64,000 bases of DNA, taken from the NCBI GenBank assembly GCA_034696485.1, contig JAQIWT010000007.1, positions 21,503 through 85,502 of the forward strand, in the 5' to 3' direction. Numbering within the stretch: position 1 is the first letter of the stretch; the number at the start of each line of letters is the position of its first letter. The translations under genes and the position numbers were made by a program. Below the pieces are notes generated by a model. It was not told the origin of the DNA. It saw only the letters and a list, made by a program, of their open reading frames with translations, and ran no database searches. Below, in pieces: positions 1-13,000 of this stretch. The stretch is from Isohypsibius dastychi. Lineage: Eukaryota; Tardigrada; Eutardigrada; Parachela; Isohypsibiidae.

Positions 1-2980
1 CAACTTCGCCAGGCCTCTTCCAAAATTGGGGACTGTCAATCGATGATATTCCCCATATTGCGCATAAAACTCAGTACAGTAATCTCTTTGCAACAAAATC
101 AGCCTTGAACAATCCTCCGTTAAAATTCTTTATTTCACAATCTCTGAACCCAATCACTGTTTGAACTTTGTCGGCATCATCTGCGTATCATCACATTGAA
201 ATCCAAGCAAAGATGAATCCTCTTATGAAGATCAGCAATAAAGCGAAAAATCAGCTGACCAACAGAAACCGAGGGAAAAACCGAAACACAAAACACAGCA
301 TTACCAAAACTAGATCTGGAGAGACTACAGTGTGAAAAAAGTCTTTGAGAATCAATGTCACCGACTCAAATTTTGCAACACTTCATTCACAAATGATTTT
401 CCAAATCAAACGTGGCAGTGTCACAATCCCATGATTGATCTGCGAGTTGAGGCTTCATCGATTGTAACTGTCCTTAACCAAAAACGAATAAAAGAACAGA
501 GCTAACACGGGCTCACTTTTACTCATTGAGCATTAGGTCGAAATCGAGAATAGCCGTGCATCAATTTTCAATTTTTCCCAGATCGACCATCAAGTACTGA
601 ATTTAGTCTCATTTATCTATTATTCAGATCAGTAGAAATACTCCCCTCATCACGTAAACCAGGCAATGAATATCCATCCAATTATTTCCTCACGGATCAA
701 CAGGAAGAATTTCACCGAATGTCTTTTCGGAAAGCTGTAAATCTCAATCCCGCGCAAGCAGGTCTGAAATGCAGAGCAAGATCGTTGGAACACACTTACC
801 AGAGGACAAACAATTTTGCTTTACAAAACGTACGCCTGCAATAGAGATGAAAAAAACAAAAAACAATGACATCTTCAGTCATCCACTGTTCACAACCGGA
901 GAGCTCGCTGTTTGAGGAACTTGGCCAAGCAAACATTGAACGCTATTCGACCCCCAACGGTGGTCAGGCATCGAGTATTAGTCAACATTTCATCGCTAAA
1001 CAGCCTCATCTCGGTCGTGTGATCCATTTTGCCAGCATGTCAACGTTTTTTGGCTGGTGACACTTATTCACCGTGTCTTCAATTATCAACTTTAATCGAA
1101 CTCAGGTTGAAATGTCCTTGTTTGTGAGGCCGCGGGGGAAGGGGGGGGGGGGTGTTTTGCTTTCAAACAGAACCAGATCGACACTTGGTGAAATAATATC
1201 AACGTGAGAATGAGATTGTCACGAGAACATGTAAAAACATAATGTATCCCACGCTTCGGACCTTATTCGTTTTTTACCGGAATGAACCGGATTCGTTTTC
1301 GTAACCCGCATCATATTTCATAAATAAGCAGCCACAATAGCCGTAACCCATTCGTCACCGATTCAGTACCTACTATGGGTGGATCGAGAAACAGTCACCA
1401 TGGTAAGCCGAATGGCATATCTTTCCGCTTTTCTTCTTGCACTGGATTCTGATTCTGCTCTTGCTCCGCTTTCGCTACCGCTTTTGCTCACACTTTTGCT
1501 TCTGCACTCGCTATGGTCCGGTCCAGTTGCCAAAAACTTCAGTTTGACATTGTTCAAGATGATGGTTTTCGAAGGATGGTTTCATCACTGAAAGACAAGA
1601 TTAGATGCTCACAAAGAAAAGGTCCACCGGAAACTCAAGCAGATATATGCTGGAGTGAATTATTCAACAAATTCTGATGTTGTGATTTTGAGTTTTGTTT
1701 CATGAACATCCTCCATCTGGTTTCCCAAAAAGTATCCACGCGAGAAATACGAAATTTGACCGCTTCCACGAATCTTGAATCCAGTCGAGTGAATCTGATG
1801 CACTAGGTAGTTCAGAGTGCTGATTGAGGTTTTCTAGCTTTGTCATGCAGTCGCAAACAGGCGCGATGCCGAAAATGAAGGTGAAGAGAAATTGCGAAAC
1901 TACCAATACACCCAAAACCCCCGAACAGCTTCAGTTATGTTTCTTCAGCATGGAAAAAGTGGATTTCCGAGCCACTTAGTCGTACTTTAATAATCAAATG
2001 AGGGGCTCAGGAATAACTCATTCGAAATGATTGTTTTTCAACATTTCCAGCTTCCTGGAAGCTTTATGAGCCTGTCAATGATTTTATGATTGCGAGTATG
2101 ATGAGCTCCCGCTCTGCAATAAAATCTTCTCGAAACCACCGAAGCATGGTTCCAGCCACCCATTGCAGAACTTGACGGAGTGTGTCAACTACCAGAGCAA
2201 AACGGAGTTAAAATTGCCATTGGAGCGTTAAGATCAACACTTTTTTTGGTTCCGTACACCAATATGAAAGCTCTCCGTAGTTGGTATGATTTTCTTTCAT
2301 GAATTCATAATAATGTTCCATATGTTTGTTGCGGTCCGCGGAAATTTCGAATTCTTTTCGAATTCAATTTTAAAAATCCATCGTGCTCACCACGTCATTT
2401 TATTATCTTCTTACACTGAAGAGCACCACATGTGGTGGATTTCAACTTGAGCTTAAAAATTCTCATCGTCTCTGTGCGAATTGTTTCTGGTTTCCGATAA
2501 GTTTGCGTAGTTAAAATCACTCAATCATGACTGTGTTTCCATTTTTTGAATTTCGTAGTTTGCATTCTACAGATCCCTAACCAGATCAATCTGCTGAATG
2601 TTTTGCCATTCATTGAGAAACACACCTCACCGACCGAAAAATGTTCGGTTTTTGCATCGATCACAGTTGACCACGAACAACACGAATATTTCTTTCTTTT
2701 TCATTTCAAAATGTCAGTTGGTAGCATTTCATAGTTTTCGGACAATATCATCAGTAAATTGATCAAGCTTCCACCCCTGATGTGTCATCGAGTTTGCCGT
2801 GATTGAGACAAGCGTTCAGCGTACAGATAGTACTGTTTCCCATTCGTTCATTTTGCAGTTGAGTAAGAAATCAGGAAGCAGACGCGTGAAGCTACGCTCC
2901 AGCGATCAGAGTTGTATGCGAATTAGAATTATCTGAAGCCATACAATCTTACGTGGCTCCCACTTCATAATTAACAAGGA
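1..2980. other. No recognisable gene
   Basis: Only short open frames are seen on either strand and none carries a motif I know. A run of 12 G lies at 1141-1152. At about 1425-1510 a low-complexity CT-rich stretch gives a Leu/Ser-rich frame on plus and an Arg/Ser/Glu-rich frame on minus; I take both as by-products of base composition. No RNA gene was recognised. Confidence 0.5.
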
Positions 2981-3424
2981 TATGCATTGTGTAATTTCTG
3001 ATTTCTCTGAATTTTCAAGTTTTTATATCATTCTATTGGATGAAATGAATGTCAGTATGGGCCAGAGCGAGACATGCAAAAACGGAAGTACGGAAGACGG
3101 TAATTTTGACTGTGATATCCTGGATGTACCTTTTAGCTTATACTTCGATGAGAACGGTGAAAAAAATATGGGGGAAGATGTTCAGCGAAAGAGAGCATCG
3201 TGTGCAGCAGGTATCAGCATTTTGCCAAAAAATGCTGTCAGTCCGTGTCTAAAAAATTCAATGGTACACTATACTTGTTAAGTCAGTTGTTAATTTCGAC
3301 CATTGAATTGTTTCGTATTTTTATAGAACCACGAAAAAGACTACGATGGCCCTGTCGACCCGGAAGTACCTACTCATATGCTTTCATGAATTTAGGATGA
3401 TTTCACTGGACTGACTGAATTGCA

Positions 3425-3733
3425 GGACCAGAGTTCTGCTCAACACGAGAAGGAAGTCTGAAATCTGTCGCCAGCAGTGAAGAAGTTGTTGGGAAGGTTG
3501 AGCCAGCTGCATATCCCAAAAGGTTAAAAGAGCCGCTGGAGGTTGCCGACAAAGAATTGCCACAACGTAGGTCGGTGAATGATTTGGTCTCGAAGAAATC
3601 CAGAAACCGCATACAGGGCGTCTGCGACATCTCTCAAGATGCTGGTCGGATATCAGTGTCAAAAACTTGCGCGCGACCAATCGCATGTGTACTTCGACAT
3701 AATCTGGACGGAATTGACGGAGAGAGTGGCTGA
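3425..3733 (+). CDS. Open exon-like frame, unrecognised
   Basis: This plus-strand frame stays open for 103 codons without an ATG and begins at a possible splice acceptor (TTGCAG at 3420-3425). The predicted peptide is charged (Lys/Arg/Glu/Ser rich) and contains the segment GVCDISQDAGRIS; no domain is recognised. It ends at a TGA at 3731. It could be an internal exon of an unknown gene or a remnant of one. The minus-strand frame over the same bases (3384-3788) looks like its shadow. A further short frame follows at 3930-4121. Confidence is low because there is no start, no matched donor and no homology. Confidence 0.25.
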   Translation, partial: GPEFCSTREGSLKSVASSEEVVGKVEPAAYPKRLKEPLEVADKELPQRRSVNDLVSKKSRNRIQGVCDISQDAGRISVSKTCARPIACVLRHNLDGIDGESG

Positions 3734-3799
3734 CAAAAGTACGAGTTTGAAATCGTAGGCGGTATACTGGAATATAACTAATTGTCATATTATGTTTGC

Positions 3800-6700
3800 C
3801 GCTGCGAACCTCTGTTGGCAGGTTGCATTGACGGAAAGACCCTCACTTGCCCAGATTGCGGACCGACGGCTTCTCGAAGGTAGTCGTCAGTTGGCAGTCG
3901 GTAATCTGCTAGATTGATAATTTCAGTCCATGCACTGTGTGAAGTATCTCGGAAACTTAGATGAGAATAGCCGTACCTCCGTGGATGATGTCGGTGACGA
4001 CGTGGCTCATGAAGATGTTCTCTACGTTCTAACGTCAGTTTCTCAAATACACAACCCTGTCGGAAACAAGCAAGAATGTCATGGTGATATCAGATTTGAC
4101 GAAAGGCAGTGCGATACCTAATATTTGTCACACCGGTGATGGAACTGGAATGGCCTGAGTTTCTGATTTAAATATTCGTATTGATATGTTTATCTACGAT
4201 ATGGCTGGAAGCTGGTCACGCACCGAGGCCCTCAAAGTGCAAAATGGGAATAACTATGGCATGCAATTATGGCGTTTGCTCTGCCTGATTATCGACTTCA
4301 GTAAATTGGCTGGTGAATAAATATCTGGAGAAGCATTACAGTGGAATTCAAGAAATTGATCTAAAATATGGAGCCTGTTCCATTCGGTCCGGCGGGTGGA
4401 GCTGTTTCCAGATGTGCGAATATAGTTGACCGAATTCGGCGATTTCCTGGAACCCACGGACTGAGAATGATGGTTTGAACTCTCGTAAACTTGGCATACA
4501 TATTTCGAGTGAGAATCAGGTGCCTCACTAAGCTGTTGACTTTATTCTCACTCGCCTTGCCACGCGCATATCATTTGTTATTCAAAGTTAAGCCAGAATG
4601 TGGCAAATGCGGCTGATTTATGTATGTCACAGCAAAGCAAAGTCGGCTTCATTTCACGCTTGGTAAGACAACATCGCAGCCACCGAGTTTGTTGTCAAGG
4701 TAATGAATTTTTGAAATGTTATCTCCAGTTTGTAGTGTGGACAGCACCTGCAGACAATCGAGAGATTTTAGAACGTGCAACGCATCTGAAGGGAGTAAGG
4801 AGGAATAACAAGTTCCATGACTCTGTTTTTCTAAAGTTCTTCGATGTTGCAGATTGATCTGGAATTTTCCGAAAGCGTTAAAAGTGTGTGAGCGCAGTTG
4901 CCTGAAGTTGTTCTCTCGTGCGGTTGACGATCATGATGGGTCTCATGGACCAAACAACGTACAGAATTAATGTAAATATCAGAGATCCATGATAATAAAT
5001 AAAACAATATGAACGAGTCCTGCGATGTGTGTGATGAAGTAGTGCAAGTGAAGTTAAAAATAAAAATTAGTTCAAAATGTGATTGCCGAGCTCGGCTAGC
5101 CTTTGCAACAAGACATTATCGTTGAATGGATTCCCACTCGTCTATGGCAGCTTACCAGAAGACCCTCCCATTGTGTGTCAGGTTATCTGATACCGGATCA
5201 TCCACTTCAAGCTCCTGAAATAAGTAAGTTCGATACACTTTTTTGTTTCCGGACCATTCGTATTCATATCTCATTTCCTGGAAACTTGAAGCGAAAAGTT
5301 GCATTCAACTCCAGTCGTTCTGTTCGAGCTGATCCTGATGCGACCGACTCGTATCGTACGTTTATCTGGCAAACCAACATCACCCAAATAACACGCAATA
5401 ACTGAGCAGGCCGAGGAAAAAATGATGGAGCTCCGTGCAAGTATCTCGTGTGAAGTATGAAGTCAATATGAATATTGAGTATAAACGTGTCAACGTCATG
5501 AGGAAACCGGTTGTGCTTGTTTTGTTGTCACCCGACAGCTACATCGCTGAGATCCTCGATCAGCTGATAGCTTCTGCCGAACTATTCGACAGCAACGATG
5601 CGCCTTCACCTAGTGACCTTCAGTCTTCAAAACCTGGACAGGATACCTTCGGAAATTCATTGCCAATTGTGACGGAGCTCTGTTATGGTAATCATTTTTA
5701 TTTCATGTTCACCTTCTTGTCATAAAGGTCAAGGCTGTTCTCCCTGAACCTTCGATTTTAAGTTGCTGAACTCCTATATGCCATCGTTATTGTCTTCTCT
5801 CTTTCTGGTATCGTTCGTCTTTCGTTCTGGAAATGTCTTCACATTTCATTATATAAGCTGATGTTTTCGCCGTTGGAATTGAGTTGGATTTAGTCTAACA
5901 GCTTTCAGTTGCTTTTACGAATAGAGCTCTCTTCACGGAGCCGTTTGAGTACGTTTCAGCAGTAAACGTAGCTAGGCTCCTATCATTCGGTGCTGAAACA
6001 CATTCTTGAGCACAAAAACGTCTCTCACTAACAGTTCGTCAGAATTATGAATTTGCACTGGAAGCTGAAATGGAACATGGAAGCGTGAAGTCGATGCAAG
6101 TGGTGTTTAGGTTAATCACTCATGGTAATCAGTTGAATTCAATACGCATAATATTCAATTTTGCATTGTGGAAAACTCATAATCCTACCTTGTTCAAGCC
6201 CATCTTGTGTGATATCATTGTGTTAATCTCAGTCAGCTATTGAATTCTATTTGCCCCATTGAATCATCACTCAACTTTGATCTCTCCCAAACATATGTTT
6301 ATTTCGAAGCCTGTTCGTATGTCTTTCTTTATTTCTCCGTCTTTGAGATTCAAAATTCGTCAGTGAGGTAGTCGAAGGTCCTTCTTCAACACTTTAGTCC
6401 ATTTTCACGTTCATCCTCGAACATCCTTTTCGTGGATCTACAGGAAAGAAGGATACGACAATGGAAGCTCATCTGAAGTTTGATTTGTTGTTGGATCGCT
6501 TTCCAGGTGTCGTTGGAGATTCATTCTACTCCGTCTGCTCCGCTTCTACTGCTGATATTTGGCGGCCCCCAGAGTCTTAAATTGATTTCAGTTATGTTCT
6601 TTATTCATCGCCCTCAATGTGAGAGTGTTCATAAAGAGCAGTGACATTTCATTTTTGGCTAAACCTGAGTATTGGTTTCATTCGCTTTACTTAGATTGCT

Positions 6701-6950
6701 CCTGGTGTTGGTTTCGACTTTGGATTCGCGATCTCTAGACTGCGACGAATCAAATACCGAAATTCCACACTACTCCTGTCTTGAATATACCGTCGAAAAA
6801 TGACTATTCTCTTCGGAAAATGAGGCGAGAGTACATTCCGTTAATCATGATTTGTGATTTATTTTGAAAATACCAGAATTTTGAATGAATAGGACAATGA
6901 TTATTTGAGCAATGTTGCTCGCAATATGCATTCGATTGTCAGATAAGTGA
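3800..6950. other. Stretch without a recognised gene
   Basis: Short plus-strand frames at 3930-4121, 4600-4857, 5103-5405 and 5435-5725 show no motif I know. The last is followed directly by a possible splice donor (TTATG|GTAATC near 5687), so an exon is possible but unsupported. Nothing else stands out. Confidence 0.35.
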
Positions 6951-7012
6951 GAGGATAACGAAAGCTGAGGATAACGAGGCGATGAGACGCTACAACGCCA
7001 TGGATTCAACTG

Positions 7013-7538
7013 ATGTGGAACTTTGATGAACGGAAACTGGAGGTCTTTGTTCCACGATGCATGATGAAGGTCGTCTGGAGACTGAGGGTGCTGAAGCCGC
7101 CGAAAAGTTCTCTCGTAAAGTTGGTTATTTTGGGAGTATGGAGAAAAAGAATACGATCGAAGCGAAGATTATATCTCACCAGACAAACAACAGAACCAGC
7201 GAGCGCAGAAGACGAAGCTGATGAGGAAGCTCAAGAGGAAGCCACGCTCAATTTCAATCATAACTTATGAATCTCGGCTACCGCAAATCCGCAATGCAAA
7301 ATTGAGAAGAGGGTGGGAAGACTGCTCTCGCGTGGTCATTGAGATACTGCGTGAGCCAATCTTGGCTTGTATGAATCAAGCAAACATGATGGAGATTCTG
7401 GAAACGATGGAGGCGCTTTACCATTCCATTATTCTTTATCCAGTGTTAGAATGCCAGATATTGAATACGCGATACAAGCCTCTCGCCCCCTTCACCAATT
7501 TTCCACGCGATACCAAGAGCCTAGGAGAAGATGATTGA
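7013..7538 (+). CDS. Two overlapping coding-like frames, unrecognised
   Basis: Two plus-strand frames overlap (7013-7270 and 7221-7538). The first becomes acidic at its end, with alternating Glu/Asp/Ala, and the second starts with a basic Lys/Arg cluster (MRKLKRKPRS). The switch from acidic to basic across a frame change would suit one gene with a frameshift, but no family is recognised. They could equally be chance frames. Confidence 0.2.
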
Positions 7539-7990
7539 AGAGTCGAAGAAGAGTATGGCGGTGGAATTCATAATGGATTTTGAAAGTACTTCCTTTTGCG
7601 GTAGCTGATCATTCTGGGGATAGTCTGTTGTGAGGTCCTCCCAAAAAGTAACAAACTGAGGGAGGTTTTTGATGAAACTTCATAAGACGGAAGAGTTCTG
7701 TCACACACGAGCACTTGTGCGTACTATTAGATAAAGAATATTGCGCTGTAATAACCCGTTCCTACGGCGTAACCTAGGATTGGGTAATAAACCGAAGCGA
7801 TAAATGCGCATTGAGTTGGCAAGTGAGGTTATACACCGGGTTATACATAGCCGTAGGGTGATGTCAAGTATCCGATGAAAGGATGGTCCTTATATACTAC
7901 TCCCTTCCTGGACTAGAACGTCTCCGCTCCCACCAGTATTCCGTGATAGCTTCGTACTTCGAGAAACCATGTTGTGATATCTCCGAGGCG

Positions 7991-8422
7991 TCAGGCTCCA
8001 TATAAAGTGAGGTTTTCAATACATTCGATCAGCAGCATAATGCGATTGATGTGATTGAGTACGCTACAATAGCTTAGGCAAGTTGCATTGATGAAGCGTG
8101 TCCCAGTTTTCTGCAGAATATGCGTCAATTGCTGTCCCAACATGCAGAGTTCGTCGGCGTAATAAGAGCATAGAAGATCGATCAAATGTTTGCAGATTCA
8201 GATAAGGAGTAGACTTAGATGTGCATCGTCAACGTTGTGAAATATGACAGGCGTGATCAAATTTTTCGAAAGCGATGCGCACAACATTCGACCAGTAATA
8301 AATATGTTGGCGGCTCGCCTTCAATAATTCGGTTTGCGTAGATTTTCGGCGAAAGGTGTAGCAGCGAAGTGAACATAAGTGATACATATGATTACCAATG
8401 AGATGGTTAGATATTGCTTCAT
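7991..8422 (-). pseudogene. Possible decayed secreted protein, unrecognised
   Basis: On the minus strand an ATG at 8422 opens a frame starting MKQYLTISLVIICITY, a typical signal peptide (one Lys, a hydrophobic core, then a small-residue region). The frame continues to 7991 with two in-frame stops. The last 64 residues stay open and hold several Cys in a predicted extracellular context (around LSYCSVLNHINR). I do not recognise the family. It may be a broken secreted or membrane protein, or two exons whose junction I cannot place. Confidence 0.25.
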
Positions 8423-8479
8423 GGTGCGAGAGTTGCGGCTGGAGATGTTGTGGATTTCGGAAGTTGACAGCGGAGTGCG

Positions 8480-9440
8480 AATTATGAATCTGGATGAAAA
8501 TAAAACTGTTGGTGGGGTAATGGTTTAAATAGGAGGCTCAAATATTCAATGCAGTAATCGACGATCCAAGAGTGGGTAACTTCAAAGTTGGAGCATGCCT
8601 CGTCAAACATTGCGATCAAATGAAGACGGTAAAAAATTTCGAAGGCTCCGAATATCTCGGGTGGTGAGACAGCAACGACGCGGTTTAAATCGACCGAACA
8701 CTGCTCACAAGGATATTCATAGTTCTATCGGCAAAATTGGTTGTTGTCGCCAACGGCTTGATCAGCCAGGCGCAGCAGTAGATGTTGATAGATTTCGATC
8801 GATAGTCGTACTCTTTTTGACACATATGGCGTGAACGTGATCAGTTCTGTTTGCTTTTTCTAGAGGGAGCTGTTCGGTTCTGTATCGTTGAAACGTGGAA
8901 TCACAGCAGTTTCGATGACAGGCATTGGGCAGTGGCTGGTTGATCAAAAGTTCAATGGGAGCGCTCTGACTTTTGAATAGGACATATGTTCCCTCAGTCG
9001 TTGCAATCCATTTGTCTGCGATGATATCCACAAGGGTGTCCACGTGAAACTAGATGGTTTTGAAGCAGAAGTGACGTTGTGCTAGATCATGAGCATGATT
9101 GGTCTGCCAGGGAGGAACATTGATGGCATAGTCGTTCCCGATGTAAGAAGCCCTTGCCATAGGGCAGATGAGTACCCAGTTGTAAAGCATGGTGAAAAAG
9201 TTCAAAGTCATGGTGGTCGAAGATGAGCGATGGTCTTGCAGTCAGTCAGTCTAGAACAGCTTTTGAGCTTCCGGTAGGGTTGATAATGGCGGGAGTGGTA
9301 GTTTTGGATAAACGGATAGTGGGACTCTCACGTAGGGCTATGCTTGCCTGTGAACAGAACTGACAAGTCCTGTGTCGGGGATTATTTTTGGGCATTAACA
9401 GCAACACTTGGTGGTCCTGCTTGAAGCGAAGCGCATACAC
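8480..9440 (-). other. Fragmented minus-strand frames, unrecognised
   Basis: Several minus-strand frames (8762-9043, 9246-9440 and stretches between) look coding-like but shift frame repeatedly. The 93-residue piece has a Cys pattern NACHRNCC. No domain could be assigned. The block lies downstream, on the same strand, of the Cys/His frame at 10.5-10.9 kb and upstream of the signal-peptide frame at 8.4 kb, so all three may be parts of one decayed gene or element. Confidence 0.2.
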
Positions 9441-10464
9441 AGGCTAATCGATAAAGCTAGCAGCAGTGTGAGTACGGCAACCATTATTGAAGTTGATTTC
9501 CATCCTGAATATTGAGTTCGTGATGGCTCACGGAATATCCGCAGCGTTTGAATGGGTGTCCGCTTTTTGATGGGTAAGGCCGTTTATGTTGTCGGCGTCC
9601 GTTGGTTTGAATAATCCGGCTTATTCACCAAGGAGGTCAAAATAACCTTTCTGGACTGTTGAGTCAAATGGATTCGAAGAACCCTCAAAGGCCGATCTAT
9701 CAATGAAAATGCCAGAACTCGACTGTAAATGATCGTGCGTGAGTCTTACCGACGTGTGGGTGGGTTCCTAAGTTTTAGCAGACATTCATAAATTCCGCCT
9801 CTGAGCTGAGCAAATTTTCCGTCGTGGAGGCATAATACAAATGGGGAGAGTTTATTGTAGCCGTCTACTGAAATTGAGCCTTTTTTGGAGTTGACGGTGA
9901 CCTACTCACATAGGTATAATAACGCTTGGTTTCCATGTGAGGTGATTGACTGGCAATTGTCTGAACCAGCGAGCTTGGCCGCTCCGGTTCCAGAGTGCCG
10001 GCTGAGAATACTGATTAGTGCGGGACGATTCTTGCGGTTCTCGCAGTCGAGTGTATGAACTAACTCGGCGATCGAGTTGGAGATCGCAGCTTGCGAATAT
10101 TGTATGAACTAAGTATGCGCGATTTGGTACTTGTAGAGGGATATGGTGTTGGCTTGATTATAGTCTTTTGAATGAGCTTGGTTTGTCTGTGACGTGTTGG
10201 TTGTCAAGAGTATGGTGAGTGCGCCTAGTGGAAGCTATTCCGGATTTGGTAAGGGCAAGTGTGCTGTAGGTTGAGTCGTTGTAGTTAAAGGTATTTGTGA
10301 CCTTTTGCGTGAGTCCATATATCGCTGTTGCTGTTGTAGTGAACGCAACTGCTGTTCAGCTTGTATTCTTTATGTCTCTAATTACCTTCTCTGGTCCTCT
10401 GCCTCGTTCTGTACCCGATGTCTCTCATGATGGGTGTCTTCCCGTCGTTGAGACTTCTGCATGG

Positions 10465-10908
10465 CTAGATGCCGCTGACGTTATCCCTCGCCTTCTTCAT
10501 CAATTTGCTGTGAGTAGTTTTGTCGGTCGCGTTCTCATTCGCGTTCTGCTCTGCGTTGAGTATCAGATAACGTTCGGCTGTAGTAACCGTTGTCTCATTG
10601 CTATCCTGTTGTTGTTGGTGTTTGAGTAGGTAATGTTGAACACGTTCATGGTCGTGATATGTTTTGTAGTCACTAGTGTAGTAGGAACATGCTGGCTCTG
10701 GACAGTGCAGAAGTAAGTTTGAGTTTTCCTTCCTGATGAGGCATGTGAAGAAGTGTCTGAGTTGCTCGATCTTGTTCACAAGTAGAGTTCCGCACTGACA
10801 CTTGTGATTCGGCATTCCTGGAGTCGTTGACATGTATTTACATGTGAACAATGATATATTGACTGGAAACGACATGTTGTATTTAATAAAGGAAAATATG
10901 TACACCAT
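10465..10908 (-). CDS. Cys/His-rich (zinc-finger-like) frame
   Basis: This 147-codon minus-strand frame has two Cys/His clusters. The first has C37, C39, H52 and C56 (KCQCGTLL..., then LRHFFTC). The second has C69, C74, H85/H87 and H92 (HCPEPACSYYT..., then HDHERVQH). The C-terminal part is Gln/Asn/Thr/Lys rich. The layout of two zinc ligand sets followed by a charged, Gln-rich tail suits a nucleic-acid-binding protein or the N-terminal part of a transposon protein, but I cannot name the family. Met12 or Met32 may be the true start, because the first 30 residues are hydrophobic and unlike the rest. The frame probably continues with frame changes below 10465. Confidence 0.35.
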   Translation of the reverse strand: MVYIFSFIKYNMSFPVNISLFTCKYMSTTPGMPNHKCQCGTLLVNKIEQLRHFFTCLIRKENSNLLLHCPEPACSYYTSDYKTYHDHERVQHYLLKHQQQQDSNETTVTTAERYLILNAEQNANENATDKTTHSKLMKKARDNVSGI

Positions 10909-11169
10909 TATTAGCAGGTATTGAAAGATGTGTTAGCATTCTCACAAGCGATTAAAACTTACAATTTGCATGAATTCTTCCCCATTCATTTTATACGACT
11001 GCCAATTCGAAAACATCACGTGGATGCCTCATGGATGGCTGATTTCATTGACATTTCAAACCTGTGCGCTTCAAACTGTTTTTTTTCTATTGTTCAACAA
11101 GCGTTCAGCTTGCACAACAAGTGTTTGTTGTCAGAGTGAAGTGCAATCATGCACTTTTTTGCAGCACGC

Positions 11170-11172
11170 TTT

Positions 11173-11227
<55 letters not shown>

Positions 11228-11240
11228 GTCTTTCTTTCTT
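11170..11240. repeat. (TTTC)n microsatellite
   Basis: About 17 copies of TTTC, nearly perfect, with one TCTG variant near the 3' end. The Phe/Leu/Ser-rich open frames across it are artefacts of the repeat. Confidence 0.95.
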
Positions 11241-11249
11241 GTTCGTCTA

Positions 11250-12300
11250 TGGAAGACTAGCTGTGAGCTCGCAGTCTTCAGTTAGGTTTGAGTTAGATTT
11301 AACGTAGAAAATCCCTGACTCCGTGTTAACGAACTCACATCTTATGCTCGGAAAGCACAACATCTTGACCTTGTCTAGCTGTCACACCGGCTAGCCTGAC
11401 TGACATCAGGCTGGAGCCGGATCGCATCGACTGAACTGTACCGTACGACCAAATCGAAATAAATTTCGTTTCTCAAATCCAGAGAAAGTCAACATATCGG
11501 CATTATGGAAAACTGACTTTTCCGAATCCTCGAGGAACGAAACTACGGAACTGAAAAGGACAATCAAAGTTTCCACAACTGTTTACACACGGTGAAAAAG
11601 AACGCGTTTTAAACCGATAAATTCCGAAAAGATCTACGAGGCTTATTGAAAGGTCAGCTGTTTTAGATTGCACGTTCGAAAGCAGTATGAATGTTTTTTC
11701 GAAAGACTCGTCATCGAGAAAACTTGTTTTTACATGAAAGAGCGTCGCCACATCACACCATCTAAAACAGTCAAATGCGAACAATGCAGGCAGAGTAATG
11801 ATAGCAGCAGCTTCACATTAAACTTGATTTTGGCAGTGTTCTGGCAGGCTTATCTAATATGAACCTGTTCGTACATCATAGAGCATCACTATATCACATT
11901 ATCGCAGAAAATGTCATTTGCCAACAAATCATGCAAATAAATGGTGACATAACTTTACTCGGCAGTGTTCACGCTAGCATTTAGTTTCCGTTTCGTTTAC
12001 AACTTTTTTTGGCTCCTTGGCAAACCATCAGTCAATCAACTAAATGAACAATGAGGTTCACTCAATCATTATGAAAAAATTGTTTTCCTTCTGGTCTTTA
12101 CTGGCTTGGACAACCGCGTGACTGATAAGAAAATATACCGGCTTTAGGTCTTTGAACTCTTCATTTGGTACTGCATGCGTTATTTTGGTCACTGACTTGC
12201 AGAGAATATCGGGGCTAGACTGCCCTGCATTGCAAATCACTCCCCTACTGTCAAACCCGGTTGCATTGCTCACAATACAGTGAGTCGATTTGCATTTGAG
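11250..12300. other. No recognisable gene
   Basis: No frame longer than about 95 codons and no motif on either strand. The minus-strand frames at 11503-11784 and 12058-12303 show no known domain. Confidence 0.4.
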
Positions 12301-12309
12301 CAACCTGTC

Positions 12310-12660
12310 AAGTCAAAAAAATGCGTCGGATTGATGCTTTTGATCGTATGTTGGAAACAACTCATCGCAAACCTGATACTTCATTGACTAATGATGGTGT
12401 TGAGTTTCAATCAGATCTCACCAAAGAGTACTTTGGACAGCACGGCATTCATGACTTCACTTTTCCATCGATTTCAACAGCTAGCACATGTGGACGAACC
12501 ATAAACTCTGTACTTCTCAATGAATTTTTATTAAGAAAACTTCTTACCACTGGTTATCAGTTTCACCAAAACTTATGGAAATTTATAACAACTGAATTCA
12601 TCGTATGACCGGGCTTGCGTCAGCCCGAGTTATTCCTGGAAGACTATTTACCCATCAGCT
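12310..12660 (+). pseudogene. rve-type integrase core fragment (Polinton or retroviral-like)
   Basis: The frame starting MRRIDAFDRMLE runs into SLTNDGVEFQS, which matches the second catalytic Asp of rve integrases (usual form TDxGxEF). It then gives the spaced segment GIHDFTF and an AS..GRT..S.L block where families of this type have a conserved Glu before Arg. Here the Glu is replaced (CGRT), so the D,D,E triad is broken. The pattern is closest to the integrases of Polinton/Maverick elements and related 'transposon-derived' invertebrate proteins; a Ty3-type origin is possible. The first catalytic Asp region is missing and the frame ends at 12608, with similar sequence continuing in another frame. 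This is a dead fragment. Confidence 0.6.
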
Positions 12661-13000
12661 GAAAGATGATGATGGTGGGTGGGTGGAAATTGCAAACCGA
12701 AACTGGATGAGAAAGGAAATATTGTGAAACGAGCAACTCAGAAATCTTTTCGATTTTACGAAAAGAAACTCGTACTGGCCAGTAGATAGTCAATTCAAAA
12801 ACTCTTGATGCCCAAGTTTTGGGAGCGTGTGACTGATATAAGTCGCTCAAATTTCGACATTCTAATCACCACGTTTTTACTTAACACCATCATCAGGTTC
12901 AAACTCAAAATTTCAAACAGTATGGACGAATCGGTTTTCAGAAAAACTAAAACGACTCCATCGACTTTTTCATCAATGTAGAGGATCACCTCCCGAACAT

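Noticed and set aside
10970-11285. Phe/Leu/Ser-rich plus-strand ORFs
   Set aside because: They are generated by the TTTC microsatellite.
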